Shown here one piece after another: positions 1 to 11,920 of a stretch of DNA of 64,000 nucleotides. Each line of letters begins with the position of its first letter. Within the stretch, counting starts at the first letter, position 1. The stretch is from contig NJPS01000023.1 in assembly GCA_002946415.1 (NCBI GenBank), forward strand, positions 1 to 64,000. Reading direction: 5' to 3'. The DNA is from Rutstroemia sp. NJR-2017a BVV2 (lineage: Eukaryota > Ascomycota > Leotiomycetes > Helotiales > Rutstroemiaceae). Below the pieces are notes generated by a model. The model did no database searches and was not told the origin of the DNA. It worked only from the letters and a program-made list of their open reading frames with translations. The position numbers and the translations under genes are program-made.

Positions 1-587
1 GTTTTTTCGATTTATTCACCCCCATTTTGGCCATAATAATGCCTTTTCCTTTGGCCATAATAATATCAAGTGTAATGGATCGAATTATATAATTTATTTA
101 ATAATCAGGAATGTGGTTGTTGATTAAAAATGGGTTAAAGTGTTAAAAAGGGGTGACCGGTAGCCCAGTTTGACCGGTAGCTAGGTGAGCCCTTCTACTA
201 GCCGTGCCAGCCACCTTTTAGACTTCGGCATGCTTCGCAGTAATGTGTGAGAGCGAACGAACGCGCGTTCCAGAGCGAACCTCCTCGATATCATAAACAT
301 AATCTGGGAATAGTCTCTTCTTTTCTATTGTGCTTCAATTTCCAATAATGGGGGTTAGGCGGGCAAGTGTGACGGCAAATCGCTGCGGAAAGGATCTTCC
401 GAACAAACATTTGGCCAGAAACGCGCCCCACTCCAATTGTGGTTTGATATATTCGCATATATATATACTTTTCTCGAATGCGCTCTTGTTACTCATCTCT
501 TTCTTCATCGTCGAGTGTACATTTACTTGCTTTTCGATCAGGGTCGGATAACTTCATATCGAAGCTGCTGTATTCATCTTCTCGAAA
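1..587. other. Non-coding 5' stretch
   Basis: No convincing coding sequence is visible. The first 150 bases are AT-rich. The last 100-200 bases should hold the promoter and 5' leader of the monooxygenase that starts at 588. Short open frames here have no recognisable motif. Confidence 0.5.
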
Positions 588-1873
588 ATGGCCGAGAACT
601 CCAAGTTTCGCATCGCCATCATAGGATCCGGACCTATTGGAAAACTCCTCTTGGCTTCTGTTACTCCTCATCCAAGGATTGAGTATACACAATTCGAAGC
701 TGAAACATTACCCCTCCGTCCGTCTTTTGGCTATGGTATCGGCCCTCAGACCCTCGCCACAATCAAAAGGCTCAATCCTGCAATTGGCAAGGAGCTGTTT
801 GATCAAAGCCTGATCGATCCAGTATGGATGAAATTTTATCATGGTAGCAAGGAAGATAACCATTTGCATACCATAACGGTACCAGATGGAGGGGTCTTCG
901 GAAGGATTGGGCGCGAGGAGCTCCTGGTTCTGCTTGATGAACACGGCCCAAAGGACACCGCAATTCAATATGGCAAGAAGTTGAAGGCCGTGGACAAACA
1001 GGACGGCGAGTTGAAACTCCAGTTCGAGGATGGATTCGAGGACCACGCGAGTGCTGTATGGGCTTGTGATGGTATGAACTCTCTGTGTAGGAAACTCGTC
1101 CAAGGCAAGAATTACAATCCGGCCGAGTATTCAGGGCATGTTACATTTAGGGGGAAAGTCGATAGCCAGAAAGTTGAGGATGCCGTGGGAAAGAATTTCG
1201 CTACGGATACTACTATGTTCGTTGGAGTTAAAGGGTGGCACGTGTTGATGTTCCCCATTGCTGGTGGAAAGTACGTCAATATTGCGGCATTTGCGATGGA
1301 AGAGGTGCAAAAGAAGCGAGGAAGGAATTACGTGACGACGACTGATGAGTTACTCTCTTATTTCCCAGAGGCGAACTCAAAGGTCCGAAAGCTTCTGACG
1401 GTTCGTGTCCACAGTTTCACTATGATTCTATTCTGATACTAACAATATAACAGCTTCTCAATGAACAGCCCGGAGGATGCGTATGTCTCGAGCTAACCCA
1501 CGTGCATACCCTGGGCACTTTCTACAATGAAGACCTTAGCATGACAAGTTTCGGCGATGCTGCAAATGGAATGCTCCCTCATATCGCTGGGTCAATGTCA
1601 ACAGGCTGCATAGGAGTCACTACATTTTTGCATGAGCAGTTGAATCCTCGAATTCAGGGTCTCAGCCCAGATGCAAGCAACAATGAAATTGCCTCGGCGC
1701 TCAAAGAAGCTTCCATTGCATACGAAAACAAGCATAGGCCATTGGCACAAAAACTTGTCGATTACTCAAGAGAGCAGGGCTTCATTTTTAGTGGGGGAGT
1801 ATTGGATGAAGACGAATTATCTGAACGGCCGAGATTTTTATGGAAAGCAGATTCATACAGTTCTTCTACTTGA
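588..1873 (+). CDS. FAD-dependent monooxygenase (salicylate hydroxylase-like)
   Basis: Two exons, 588-1400 and 1454-1873, joined in phase, give 410 residues, the usual length for single-component flavoprotein hydroxylases of the PHBH/salicylate hydroxylase type. The N-terminus has the FAD-binding dinucleotide motif GSGPIG at about residues 13-18. The DG motif (ACDGMNS) lies near residue 163. The second FAD motif near residue 300 reads GDAANGMLPH, where most relatives have GDAAH, so His is replaced by Asn. The intron (53 bases) has GT...AG ends. Such enzymes use NAD(P)H and O2 to hydroxylate aromatic or polyketide substrates in the cytosol. The substrate cannot be told from sequence, and no pathway partner lies next to it. 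The family call is secure; the role is unknown. Confidence 0.85.
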
Positions 1874-3785
1874 GACGAAAATTTTTAGCATGGATTGTAG
1901 CGATGCTCCTGTTAAGGCAAAATACCGAAAGCATTACGAATGCAAGTCCCTGTTGGAGCATACACGGCACGGCATACACACTCAAAACTTCCACAACGTT
2001 TCTGATTGGGTTGTACTTATATCTAGTTTCATTTGCATTAGAAATTTCACGGGGAAGTACACAAAGAAGGAAGCCCGGATGAGCCATTTATCCGTCCTTA
2101 CCGATCTAACTGTAGTGAATGGCCCGTTCCACTGAATTGTGCAGTAGCAAAATCCACCCAAAAACCCTTATCCCTTAGCCTTGCAGCGGAAAGCGAGCCC
2201 CGGAGCGCGCCCTGTCAAGAAACCCAGTACCGTATAGCGAACCCTTGAAAAGGATCACAGTAATCTTTTACAATGAACTGTAGCTTTGCATCAGTTCGCA
2301 GCAGGACTAGTTACTCATGACAAGAGCACAGCTACTTCGTACATGATGAGAACGTGGAAAGATCGTGGCGGAACAGTGGCGTGGTAGCGACATTGTGGAG
2401 CGAGAACTGCTCGTCCCGGTGGGGGGGGAAGGGGATCTAGTTTACACGGCTATTTCCGTGTGACCCCAGCATTTCAATGCCGGGGGAACGTCGAAGCAAT
2501 ATATCCAGAAGATAAATGCGCTTGAATGGGACCATAAGAAAACACAAGTCCCACTATTTCTCGGATGTTCCAAGGTTTATACAGTTTTCGCGAATGCAAA
2601 TCGAGGAAACCCAACCGACCTCCCAGATACACATTTTGCTTAAACTTTACCTAACCAATAGGATCTAAAACTCTGTTCTTCTTCTTTCCTTCCTTGATCG
2701 TCCGGCTAATCGCTAATGTTGGGCAGGCAGTTGAGAAATGATTATGATAGCACAAGGGTCGGGGAAGTAACATTGACAAGGAGCTCGCACTGTACTAATA
2801 CCAAATACCAATTGCTTGACTTGAATAAGCTCTACCTAGCTCAATCAAGCTTGTTAAGCCTCTGCCTTACCAGGATGGAGATCTCTTAATTTTCATACTC
2901 CACTCACCGTACGCGAGGTGGATCTTATGGTTCGATCAGTTAGTCAAGTGGCCATGGAGTCAGGAGTGGGGGTAGTCATCTCAAACATCATATCTCTAAC
3001 TGGTTATCTGAACGAACGTACGGCCGTACGTACTACGAAACTCTCAGGAGATTGGAAGCTCGCTGGGTAAACTCATCAGACGGGGTTGGGATGAAACCTT
3101 ATCATGCCACAACGGTCGAGAATCGAGATGCTAATGGTACAAAGAGGTAGAAGGCCATGCTTGCTTGAGCTTCAGCGTTCAGGTTCACTACCGGGCCTGC
3201 GGAAAAAGTCGTAACGAAAGGACGATATGGGATCCAAGTAGCAGAGAGTTTCTCTTTGAACCAGAAAGATGGTACAGATACCCTCGTGTTCGTGCACCAA
3301 CGCAGCGTAGATAGAGTTATGACCGCTAGGAACATGCTTCGAGGGTATCAGCCGCAAGTTTGGGATTGCAATCCTTTCGGTACAAAAAATTGGGTACGTA
3401 TAGCTGGGAGGATTTTTAGGTTCCAATATTGTACTGATGCAGAGATGGCAAAAGTACTACCGGTTAACGGATAGAGCTTGGGTTCCAGTCCCATGGGTCC
3501 CTGTGCCTGGCTCAACGTGCTGCAGACGAGATACGGAGTACCTTGTTATTACCGGTTGTCGTCTTACAGCAGAATCATTTTATCCTGAGGATTATTAACA
3601 TTGCGGTGCATGTAAGAATCGCTGCTCACGGACATGTTAGAAAACAACCTCTGAAGTCAGTATAACATTCATAGCTTGTCCCCGCAAAACGTTATATCCA
3701 CTGGCACCGCATCGCATCATCGGGCAAATTTTCATGTTGATCAATGTCCTCCTGATTATTGTCTCTTTCACCGAAGCTCCTCACG
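1874..3785. other. Intergenic, 1.9 kb, nothing recognised
   Basis: No family motif is visible in any frame. A G-run lies near 2420. The longest open frames (under 90 codons, mostly minus strand around 3100-3430) look like chance frames. Confidence 0.4.
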
Positions 3786-5290
3786 ATGTCTTCAAGAAGT
3801 GTATCCACCAGCCCTCCCACTTCGAGTAGCCCTCATGGAATGGTCGTCGTTGAGGGGGCTGCTACGTCACTGGCTTTCGTAGTGATTGTTGTATTTTTGC
3901 GAATATGGGGACGGTATCGTTATAATGGTTCCCCTGGAACTACTACTTCACAGCTGGGGGAGCCACGATTTTGGGTTATGCTCTCTGATCTGGCAATCGT
4001 CCTTTCATTTGTATGTACTCTTGCCGAGAACCTAAACTGGACTTTCTAATATTCTTGCAGGTGGTCGCTGTTGTTCTGACCGTCATTGCTTGTGTTGGTA
4101 TGAATCCCAGAGTTGTTGTACCGTTTGAAACTTGCTGATATGATCCAGCGGCGGAATGGGGACTTGGATATCATACCAAAGAGCTGAGCGTTACACAAGC
4201 CAACATGACACTTGAGGTTCGTAATGCTAGGCTGTTTAATATAATGGTCATTATTCTAATCTTATGCAGATGTTCTTTCTTTATCAAATTCTCTACAAAT
4301 TTGGAGCGGGTATCTCGAAGATTGCAACTTGCTTACTTTTACTGGCTATTTCGATCCCTCAGATGAAATGGTTCAATCGGACCTGCAAAGCACTAATCCT
4401 GTACATCACAGGATATTGTGTTAGCTGCTCGATTGCCACTGTCTTTCAATGCGGAACTCATATGCGAAGTAATTGGGTTCACACTGACGACCAGAGTCAC
4501 TGCTTCTCGAAACCGCCTTTCTGGTACGCTCACGCCGGCTTGAACATTTTCGCTAGTATACTTATTGCGGCTTTACCATGGTGGCTGTTCTATTACATTA
4601 CCTACAGGAGAAAAGTTACCATAGGTCTGATCATGAGTGCACTATCTATCGCGTAAGTCTCCTCCCCAGCAGAAAACACATGCATTTCTAAACTGTATGC
4701 AGCGAGCTTGTGCTTGGATGTGTACGCTTGAAGGGACTCTATCAGTCTGCCCATTCTTTGACCGACTTAACTTGTGAGTTATCATTTCCCTCATTTTACT
4801 CATTTCTACAATCAGTCCAAATGATGATCCTAATTCGACATTTTGCAAAGATGGTGCCACCACTGGTCTCTTAGTCTCACAACTCGAAGTCAACTTTGGC
4901 ATAATCTCCGCGTGTATTCCTACCGTCTTAAAAATGATCGAAGACGCCATCAAGCGAGTCTTTGGCTTCAGCTTCGGCAGTACGAACCACGAAACAACCG
5001 GAGCATATTCACATTCACGATCTCGAACACTGGCCCCAAGCGGTAGCGATCTACCTGTCAAGGACAAGTCGAAACCCCGGTCACAGTACGAAAGATTTGG
5101 GGACGAAGATCTGGAGATGGATTCAATGCACTCCGGGAACAGCAGGGAGAACATCATACACAACGATAAGATTCTCGAGCAGCAGATCAAGATCGAAAAA
5201 ACATATATTGTGGAGAGGGAGGATGATCTTGATAGTCCTAAGGCGCACCAGGCGGACTTTTCCACCGATGTCAAGGCCAGCAAGAAGTAA
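3786..5290 (+). CDS. Rhodopsin-domain seven-helix integral membrane protein
   Basis: Six exons reconstructed from splice sites and phase: 3786-4010, 4061-4097, 4149-4216, 4270-4652, 4703-4773 and 4851-5290, giving 407 residues. The last acceptor (AAG at 4848-4850) is the least certain. Hydrophobic helices are spread over the first 270 residues, with the family pattern of short loops and conserved cysteines. The cytoplasmic tail of about 130 residues is charged and rich in Ser, Asp and Glu. This matches the fungal rhodopsin-domain (SAT4/Pth11-like) family, often called 'integral membrane protein'. Members are thought to sit in the plasma membrane; some act as receptors, but ligands are mostly unknown. 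The start ATG at 3786 is the first in frame. No CFEM domain is seen. A second member of the family lies at 13341. Confidence 0.8.
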
Positions 5291-6239
5291 TGCAATGCAC
5301 TCGGATTGATGGAGTACTGATTAGCTAGAACTAGAATCTACTTAGAAATTAGAGCTCGGAACCGAGCAGGAAGCCTGCAAAAACTGGGATCCCAGCTGTA
5401 GATAGCTGTGTAACGAGGAGAAAGGGAAGGACAAAAAAAACCGGCAGGCTTGCCCAGGTTGTAACATATTTGTAACGAATTCCATTTATCCAGGACTGGA
5501 TCCACTCTATAATTCATGGTTCCTAGACCCGGAAGGATGGTTCATGGTGGTACCACGAGTACGTGTATTATATGTCCGAAGTCGAAGTGTAGATACGGAT
5601 AATTGAGCGGTGGGGGCGAAGCAAATGCACCAACTGTTGGAAAGTCGACAGCACCCAATTAAAAACCATGCTGGCACACCCCGGTCGAAAGAGGGGACTC
5701 AACCGGGGGTGGCTGCAGAGTGCAAAAAGCGGAAATGTTAAATCACGGAACTCCAAACACATTCAGTATGGATAACCCAGACCAGGCAAAACGGGGACCC
5801 TTCCCAACTCGGTTGGGTATTCTGCATCCGCCTAACTTAGAGTATATTCGCAAATACCAAATTTCAATAAGTTAGAGGGATGTGTTGCAGGCCTTTGTAT
5901 GGGAAAAAATTTGTGTTCGGGATAGTTCTAGGCATGAGATGTATTTTCGTACCCCTTCATTCGAAGGAGGGGATCCACTGATATCAATATTGTATCCTAG
6001 GTGGTTGCGGTAAAGGCGTCGCCGCACGTTGTATTGCAGGGTGACATCCTGCGATAAATACTCCGTCTCCCGTTGCCCAGATTTCCACAATCCTGCTTGA
6101 TTGAGAGCCATCACTGTCCCATTATTTTTGGGGGGTTAAACTTTTTCTTTTATATCTGTTTCAGTTCCTCCGTATCCGGTGGATACTCGTTGAAGGTTGC
6201 ATTCCATCGTCGTCGACTACAACCACAACAGTAACGAAA
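5291..6239. other. Intergenic, 0.95 kb, nothing recognised
   Basis: Space between two plus-strand genes. The last 150 bases before 6240 are pyrimidine-rich (TTTTCTTTT at about 6140), as expected for a fungal promoter or leader. No gene is supported. Confidence 0.4.
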
Positions 6240-7843
6240 ATGGCGGAAGAAGCTGCTGCTAAGGCGCCTCAAATGGACGAGAAACACTCGGTGGCTGAGA
6301 GCAGCCATGATTTGGCGCTTTCTGGCCCTTCGCGGTTCGATAGGAAGCTGCAGACGAAGCTTGATCTTCATCTGCTGACGCCTATGTTGTTCTTGAACTT
6401 TTTGTCGCTCATGGGCAGAACGAATATTGGTGCCGCCATGGTGCAGAAGCTGCCGCACGATTTGAAGATGGATGCCATGAAGGTCTTCATCTCCATTTCC
6501 ATTCCCTTGGTGCCGTTGATCTTGTTCGAGGTGCCGAGTAATCTTCTCATGCGCTTGCTGGAGAGAAAGTACAACTTCTCTTACATGAGATATTTGTCTG
6601 TTATGACTGCGCTTCTTGGTACGTACACTTTACAGCTATACATTTGTATGAACTTCTCTTGGCTAACAATGAATACCAGGTCTGGTCACACTGGGACAAG
6701 GATTCGATAAATCTTACTCGGCACTCTTGGCGACTCGTTTCTTGGTCGGAATCTTCGACTCGGGGCTCATTCCCGGTTGTGTGTTTGTCTGTTCCTTATA
6801 CTACCCAGCAGCCCATCTCCAATGGAGAGTGAGCATGCTTATGGTTGCCAACATTGCCGCAAACATCGTCTCGAACATTCTCGCGTTTGCGATCGCCCAT
6901 ATCCACAACGACAATGGATACCACGGATGGCGATGGTAAGTTACACAATCTTTGCTTGTGCACTGCATGTCTTTCAAAATAGCACCGAGTACTAACAGTC
7001 TAATCCAGGATCTTCATCGTTGAAGGATGTCTGACCATGGCCATCGGTCTCATCTGCTGCTACTCCAACATCAGCCGTCCCGAAACTGCTTCTTTCCTCA
7101 ACGAGGAAGAAAAGGAGATCATCGCCACTGAAGTCGAAGCCCGCACAACTACCGTCGGTGTTGTCGCTGAGTGGAAGATCTTCTTCAGCAACATCCTCAA
7201 CTACATCTGGGCCGCCTGCTACGTCCTCACCTGCGCCACCACCTACTCCGTTGCTATTTTCGCTCCATCATTCGTACAAGCCTTCCACCCCCACTACACC
7301 GTTCCCGAAGTCCAGGGCCAAGTCGTCCCCATCTTCATCGTCTCCGCCGTGACCTGTCTCCTCGCCGCCTGGGCTGCCGACAGAACTAATCACCGCGCTA
7401 GCTTCGCCATCGTAGGCTATCTCGTCACAGCCATCGGGTTCATCATTCTTCGCCAGCCAAAAGACCTCCAGCCCCATATCTCCATGCTCGGTCTCTACTT
7501 CGTCAGTATGGGAACCTTTGCTTCGCTCCCCATGCTCTGGAGCTTAACGCTTATCAATTCCTCCACCCCATTCCAAAGAGCCATTGGATGTGGTTTCGTC
7601 GTCGGTATTGGAAATGTCGGTGGTTTTGTCTCAGCCTGGCTCTTCAGAACTAGCCAGGCTCCGCATTACAGAGATGGAATGACGGATTCGCTGATCATGA
7701 CGCTTGTCTGTGTCGCGTTGATCGCCTTTGCCTGGGTTTACATTATTTTCGCCAACAAGAAAGCGGATAAGAATGGAGGCTCGATGGATTCTGGTTCATC
7801 TCTGGGAGGAGATGGTTCGAAAGTCAGGAAATACACTGCGTGA
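6240..7843 (+). CDS. MFS transporter, anion:cation symporter (allantoate/nicotinate permease-like) family
   Basis: Three exons, 6240-6618, 6680-6935 and 7009-7843, give 489 residues, the usual length for the family. After a hydrophilic N-terminus comes the typical entry motif of the Dal5/ACS family (RFDRKLQTKLDLHLL, then LMGRTNIGAA). About twelve hydrophobic helices follow, split by the central loop at the start of exon 3 (residues 212-260). The short C-terminus is Gly/Ser/Lys-rich. Such carriers take up small organic anions (allantoate, nicotinate, pantothenate, some peptides) with protons at the plasma membrane. The substrate here cannot be assigned. Both introns have clean GT...AG ends and all joins keep phase, so the gene looks intact. 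Confidence 0.88.
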
Positions 7844-9329
7844 TATGTTTTTGTTTGTTTGTTTTTCCGCATTTGCTGTACATTTAATAGATTTAGAGGT
7901 CAATCTAGCAACAAAGACCCAGTTATATATATTTTCTACAATTTTCAAAGCCGATGATTGAGAGTGGAGTGAATACGGTTGTGATAGCTGTGGCGTATCT
8001 TATGAGTAAGCTACTACAACCAGTCGAAACGTCTAGGTTGCATCTGATCGCCTTGGGGTTTCATGTAGCTGTTCGAAGATCACCGATCATATTACAGTTT
8101 GCGTTACACGAAACATTCTGCGGCTCGGTATGCTGCAATGCAACGCGAACATGGGGAGTATTTCAGGGTCGGAGTTTGTTGCTGTGGCTGTCGTAGAGCT
8201 TCACGGTCACGTGCTCTGAACGACATCTTCCTCAAAGGCGAGCTCTTCCCATCTGACAATCATCCCTGTTGCACGAGCAACAATGTCAACAACTTTAGTC
8301 AACCAGAAAATCTTCTATGATTTTTAGCTTCACTAGCTTCTTCTAACCGTAATATCTCAACGGTGTTGTGGATCATCTAGCGATGATCTATTGTGGAGAC
8401 TCCATTTTAGGGAGATGGAGAAGTGCGGAGGTCAGTCAGTGTGTTGTGGAGGTAGCTCGATCCGCCTGGTCAGCAAGTGTCATGGCTTAAGCAAGCGGTG
8501 GATCAGCAGATCTCGGGAGATGGCTGTTTCTCGGCGTGCTCGGTCGTGAGATAAGGTGATCGGCATGCAATAAGCGGGTACGGTGTTAGGTGCTGGTTGT
8601 GCGGTGCTTTCTTTTTGCAATGCACTTTAATTTGCTAGTTTCTTTTCTCTCGGGAGCCGACCGATCTTGTATTAGCCCCTTGGAGGTCAGTGGGTTGAAG
8701 TAATATGTGGATGTCCCAAGACTTATCCTGGTTGAGCACACTTATATCGTCCCCTTTGACAACCATTTACCGCTGATTCTTCAATCCAAAAGCTAAAGGG
8801 GCTGCTAATATCGGTATATATCCGAGATCAAAGCATGATTATATATTGATACTTACTGGCAGAATGGATGTTGGTTGGTTGCGACCACTTTCTAGGCATT
8901 GTACCTGCATCGCATCTAAACCTCCTTCGCTGCCGACTTGCTCATTGAAAGTCACGATGATACTCCGTCGTGAGGATCTCTCGACATAACGCCGATGAAT
9001 CTTAAAATGAAGTCGTCATATGAATATGGAGACCTGTACCATCAAAACACTCATTCTACGACTGACGACGGAGCGATTCAGAGCAGCTCATAAAATACAA
9101 TTCTCTTCGCGATTACATCCTATGCTACTCGGTGTCACAGCTGCATACAATGGCTCGATTGGTGGGATCAAAGCTTTCTTCCTCCAGAGAATTCCACCGT
9201 TCTCTATGCTATGCAACATGAAGCGAATGTTACCTTCTGACAATCCCGGATCTGGTTGGGGTTCCGGTAGTTCGTTGTTTATCATCCCACAAGCAGGTTT
9301 CGTAGTTCAAGGAAATGCGTCTTTTCTCT
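7844..9329. other. Intergenic, 1.5 kb, nothing recognised
   Basis: No intact gene is visible. The right part (from about 9020) may include the eroded 5' end of the tannase pseudogene, but nothing before about 9330 shows a tannase motif. Confidence 0.35.
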
Positions 9330-10461
9330 TAGGCACGCACTACGGCTTTGTATTAGCACTGCCAGCTTATTGGACTGGAAGATTTCTGTAGGTGCCCATG
9401 GTTTCAATATTGTTGTCTACATCACCAACATCATCAAAAATGTGAGAATCGGAGGGTTCACAGGGAGTCTCGACTGGTCGGCTGCAGTAAGTTGTTACAC
9501 CGATTTTGACTCAACTGATGCTAATATGTTCACTTCAGACTAATGATATGTGGTATGGCTTTGTTTCCATCTCCACTGATACATGCTATAAAAGTTCTGG
9601 GGCTTCTTGAGCACGCAACTATCCTGAAGCCCCCGCCAGCTGGGGATACCGAGCTATGCACGATAATGTTCTAAAGTGCATCCCGATCACTCAAGGATTA
9701 TATGGAAAGAACATTTCCTACAGCTACTATCACAGATCTTCGGCTGGTGAGAACCAAGATCTCAAAGAAGCCGAGATGTTTGGATGATCCCGCTGCATCG
9801 TCGTAGAAGCACCTGCATGGTGAACGACATATCTACATTCATAGAACATGGTGTTAGGAAGTTTGAACGCTCCTTCCAACCGATGATATTACCAAGCGGT
9901 TCGTCGCTCAAGACGGGATCAAAAATGGTATTGTGATGGACCCACAGGAAAAGATTGTTTGTGCTACCGATGCTACTTGGTTCGAACAAAGATCTGATCA
10001 AACCCTGGGAAAAGCTATACAACGACTTGGTAGAAGCAAACAATATATCCATTTCTCCATTATTCCGTTAGGACATCGAATGGGATTGAAACACCTTGTT
10101 CCTCCATTTGGCTCTCTAGGCACTGCGTATGTTCAAAACATACCTGGGCTTGTCCTGAACTGGACATATCAAGATTGAAGCCCTTATATTGTTGCCGCAT
10201 ATGACAAGATCAGCCCTAGAAATACGACAGTGAATGATCTCGATGTATTCTCCTTTCCACAACAAAGGCTGCAAGCTTCTTCCTTACCATGAATTTTCGG
10301 ACTGGTCCATCGCCACAGAATCGATGATCTACTTCTATAATCAAGTGACCCAGGTTTCGCAGCCTCAAGATTTTGACCGCGGTGACCTTTGTCGGGCTTA
10401 CCTGACTCCTAGAATAGAATTACTTGGAAGGGTTTGTGGTCATTCACTGATGTCTTTCTAG
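9330..10461 (+). pseudogene. Decayed tannase/feruloyl esterase gene
   Basis: Pieces of a fungal tannase occur in the expected order but in different frames and broken by stops. They are: LPAYWTGRFL (about 9360-9390); MWYGFVSISTDT (about 9549-9584); NYPEAPASWGYRAMHDN then YGKNISYSYY and LKEAEMF (about 9617-9783, ended by TGA at 9784-9786); LNWTYQD followed by TGA (about 10154-10179); and CKLLPYHEFSDW, then IYFYNQV (about 10268-10353). In working tannases the nucleophile lies in a CSTGG motif after the YSYY segment. Here that spot reads SSAGE, so the conserved Cys and the glycines are lost. There are at least four stops or frameshifts. Functional members are secreted serine esterases acting on gallate or ferulate esters. 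This copy cannot make such an enzyme. Confidence 0.75.
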
Positions 10462-11066
10462 ATATTGCTTCGGTACTTGGGCAGGCATGAATACAACATA
10501 GGTGATCGGCGGTGATGGACAAGCTAGCGATCTCAGGCAGTTTTCACATGGTGTACCTGGTTCCCAAGACTCGTAACGAGGCATTTGTTTAGCCATGATG
10601 GCATGAATAGTGAATGGTCCTGCGCCGGTCGATATCGTTGTAATGAAGTACGCAAAAGATATGAATCTGGCAGCAGATGTGCTAAGACAGAGGCCTATAT
10701 GTTTGTATCCAAGCCATGCGGTATATGATGGTACAGGTGACACCAATGTGCCAGAGAGCTGGAGTAATTAGTCGTTGTACTGACATGAAAATTCATTCCG
10801 GTAGTTATTGTTGCATCCAAAGGTGAGAAGTCGTCGTCTTGTGCTTCCAAGTCATTCCTTCCACAAAAGCAGAATAAGAAAGCTTGAAGCGATACTGAGT
10901 TTTTTCCCATGAGTGGCACACTCTAAACTACAAAATCTCTACAACTATCAACACAATCGTATAATCTTCAGCTTTTGCTTATTTCATTTTTTATTTTCAG
11001 TTCAATTAATTACCCATCATTGGACAATCCTCTTGCGTTTCATCTTTATCTTTCTCGAAGGCCGAA
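10462..11066. other. Intergenic, 0.6 kb
   Basis: No supported gene. A minus-strand open frame (10444-10746) is faintly reminiscent of an MFS carrier and is discussed under rejected items. The last 100 bases are pyrimidine-rich, consistent with a leader for the gene at 11067. Confidence 0.35.
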
Positions 11067-11920
11067 ATGTCTTTCCGTCCCATCAACGTCGCCGAGCTTC
11101 CAGTAACTCGTCACCCAAAAACTCCTCATGTAGTTGACATCCAGAGGTGGCATATACTTGACATGGTGGACCGAGTAGAAATTTGCGGGCTGGATGCGTT
11201 AGTCACATGTGAGCATCATCAATCTCTAACTTCCAAAGCCACGTTGAGACGTGGTTTGTCTTCCGGCACAAGCAGCAACTTTTTACAATCCACACCTACT
11301 GATACAGCGTTGTCAGTTTTCTGGCACTTCAATCCTCGTCTTCTGAGCCAGTTTCTCAACCGCCGCCTCCCCTTCTTCTTCTTCCGTATGTTTCACCACA
11401 TGGAAGACAGCCAAGACCGCGAAGTCGTTATCATGCGGTATAAAATGTCCGAATGCGCGCATATCATCCAAGTAGTCCACCTGCCCAGCAGCAACCTCAC
11501 TTCTGCTAACCCCACCAGATACGATGCAAGATATGGGGTCCCGACAAGAAGATCCTGTACGAATCCCGCATTTCTTTCATCGCGGATGGAAGCCTTCTTC
11601 GTTTCGAGCTTCACGGTGCGGACGTAAGCAATGCTGGCCATGGCTATGATGTCTGGAGCGAGCCACAGATTACATTCGCGTTAGTGTTTATCCGGGAGGC
11701 AATGCTCGTGAAGTTGCATCTGCTGCCTGGGGAATCGGAGAACAGCCGATATACGCATTTCTTTGACGGAAAATGGAAAATGCCGGATGACTTGGTGGTG
11801 TGTCCGCGGGTGTACAGCAATTTGGGTGTCCCGCTGATGGGGTACTGGCACGACGAATACTATGATTTGCCGAAATTTCTCAGGGAAAAAGTCAAGAAGG
11901 TGGGTTATTTTCTTGCTTGA
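11067..11920 (+). CDS. Hypothetical protein, family not recognised
   Basis: Two exons, 11067-11471 and 11519-11920, joined by a 47-base GT...AG intron with a CTAAC branch site (about 11506), give 268 residues. The first half is ordinary in composition. The second half is richer in conserved-looking aromatic residues, for example WGPDKKILYES, YDVWSEPQITF and MGYWHDEYYDLPKF. I see no signal peptide, membrane helix or known catalytic motif. The 3' end is uncertain: a donor-like GTGGGT (about 11899) could skip the stop and add a short exon after 12069. Exon 1 could also contain another small intron. Supported mainly by splice phase and length, so only moderate confidence that it is a real gene. 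Confidence 0.45.

Noticed and set aside
10444..10746. Minus-strand open frame of 100 codons with a faint MFS-like string (GAGPFTI...MPRYE)
   Set aside because: Only one weak segment resembles an MFS carrier, and flanking frames do not extend the match. Not enough to call a pseudogene.
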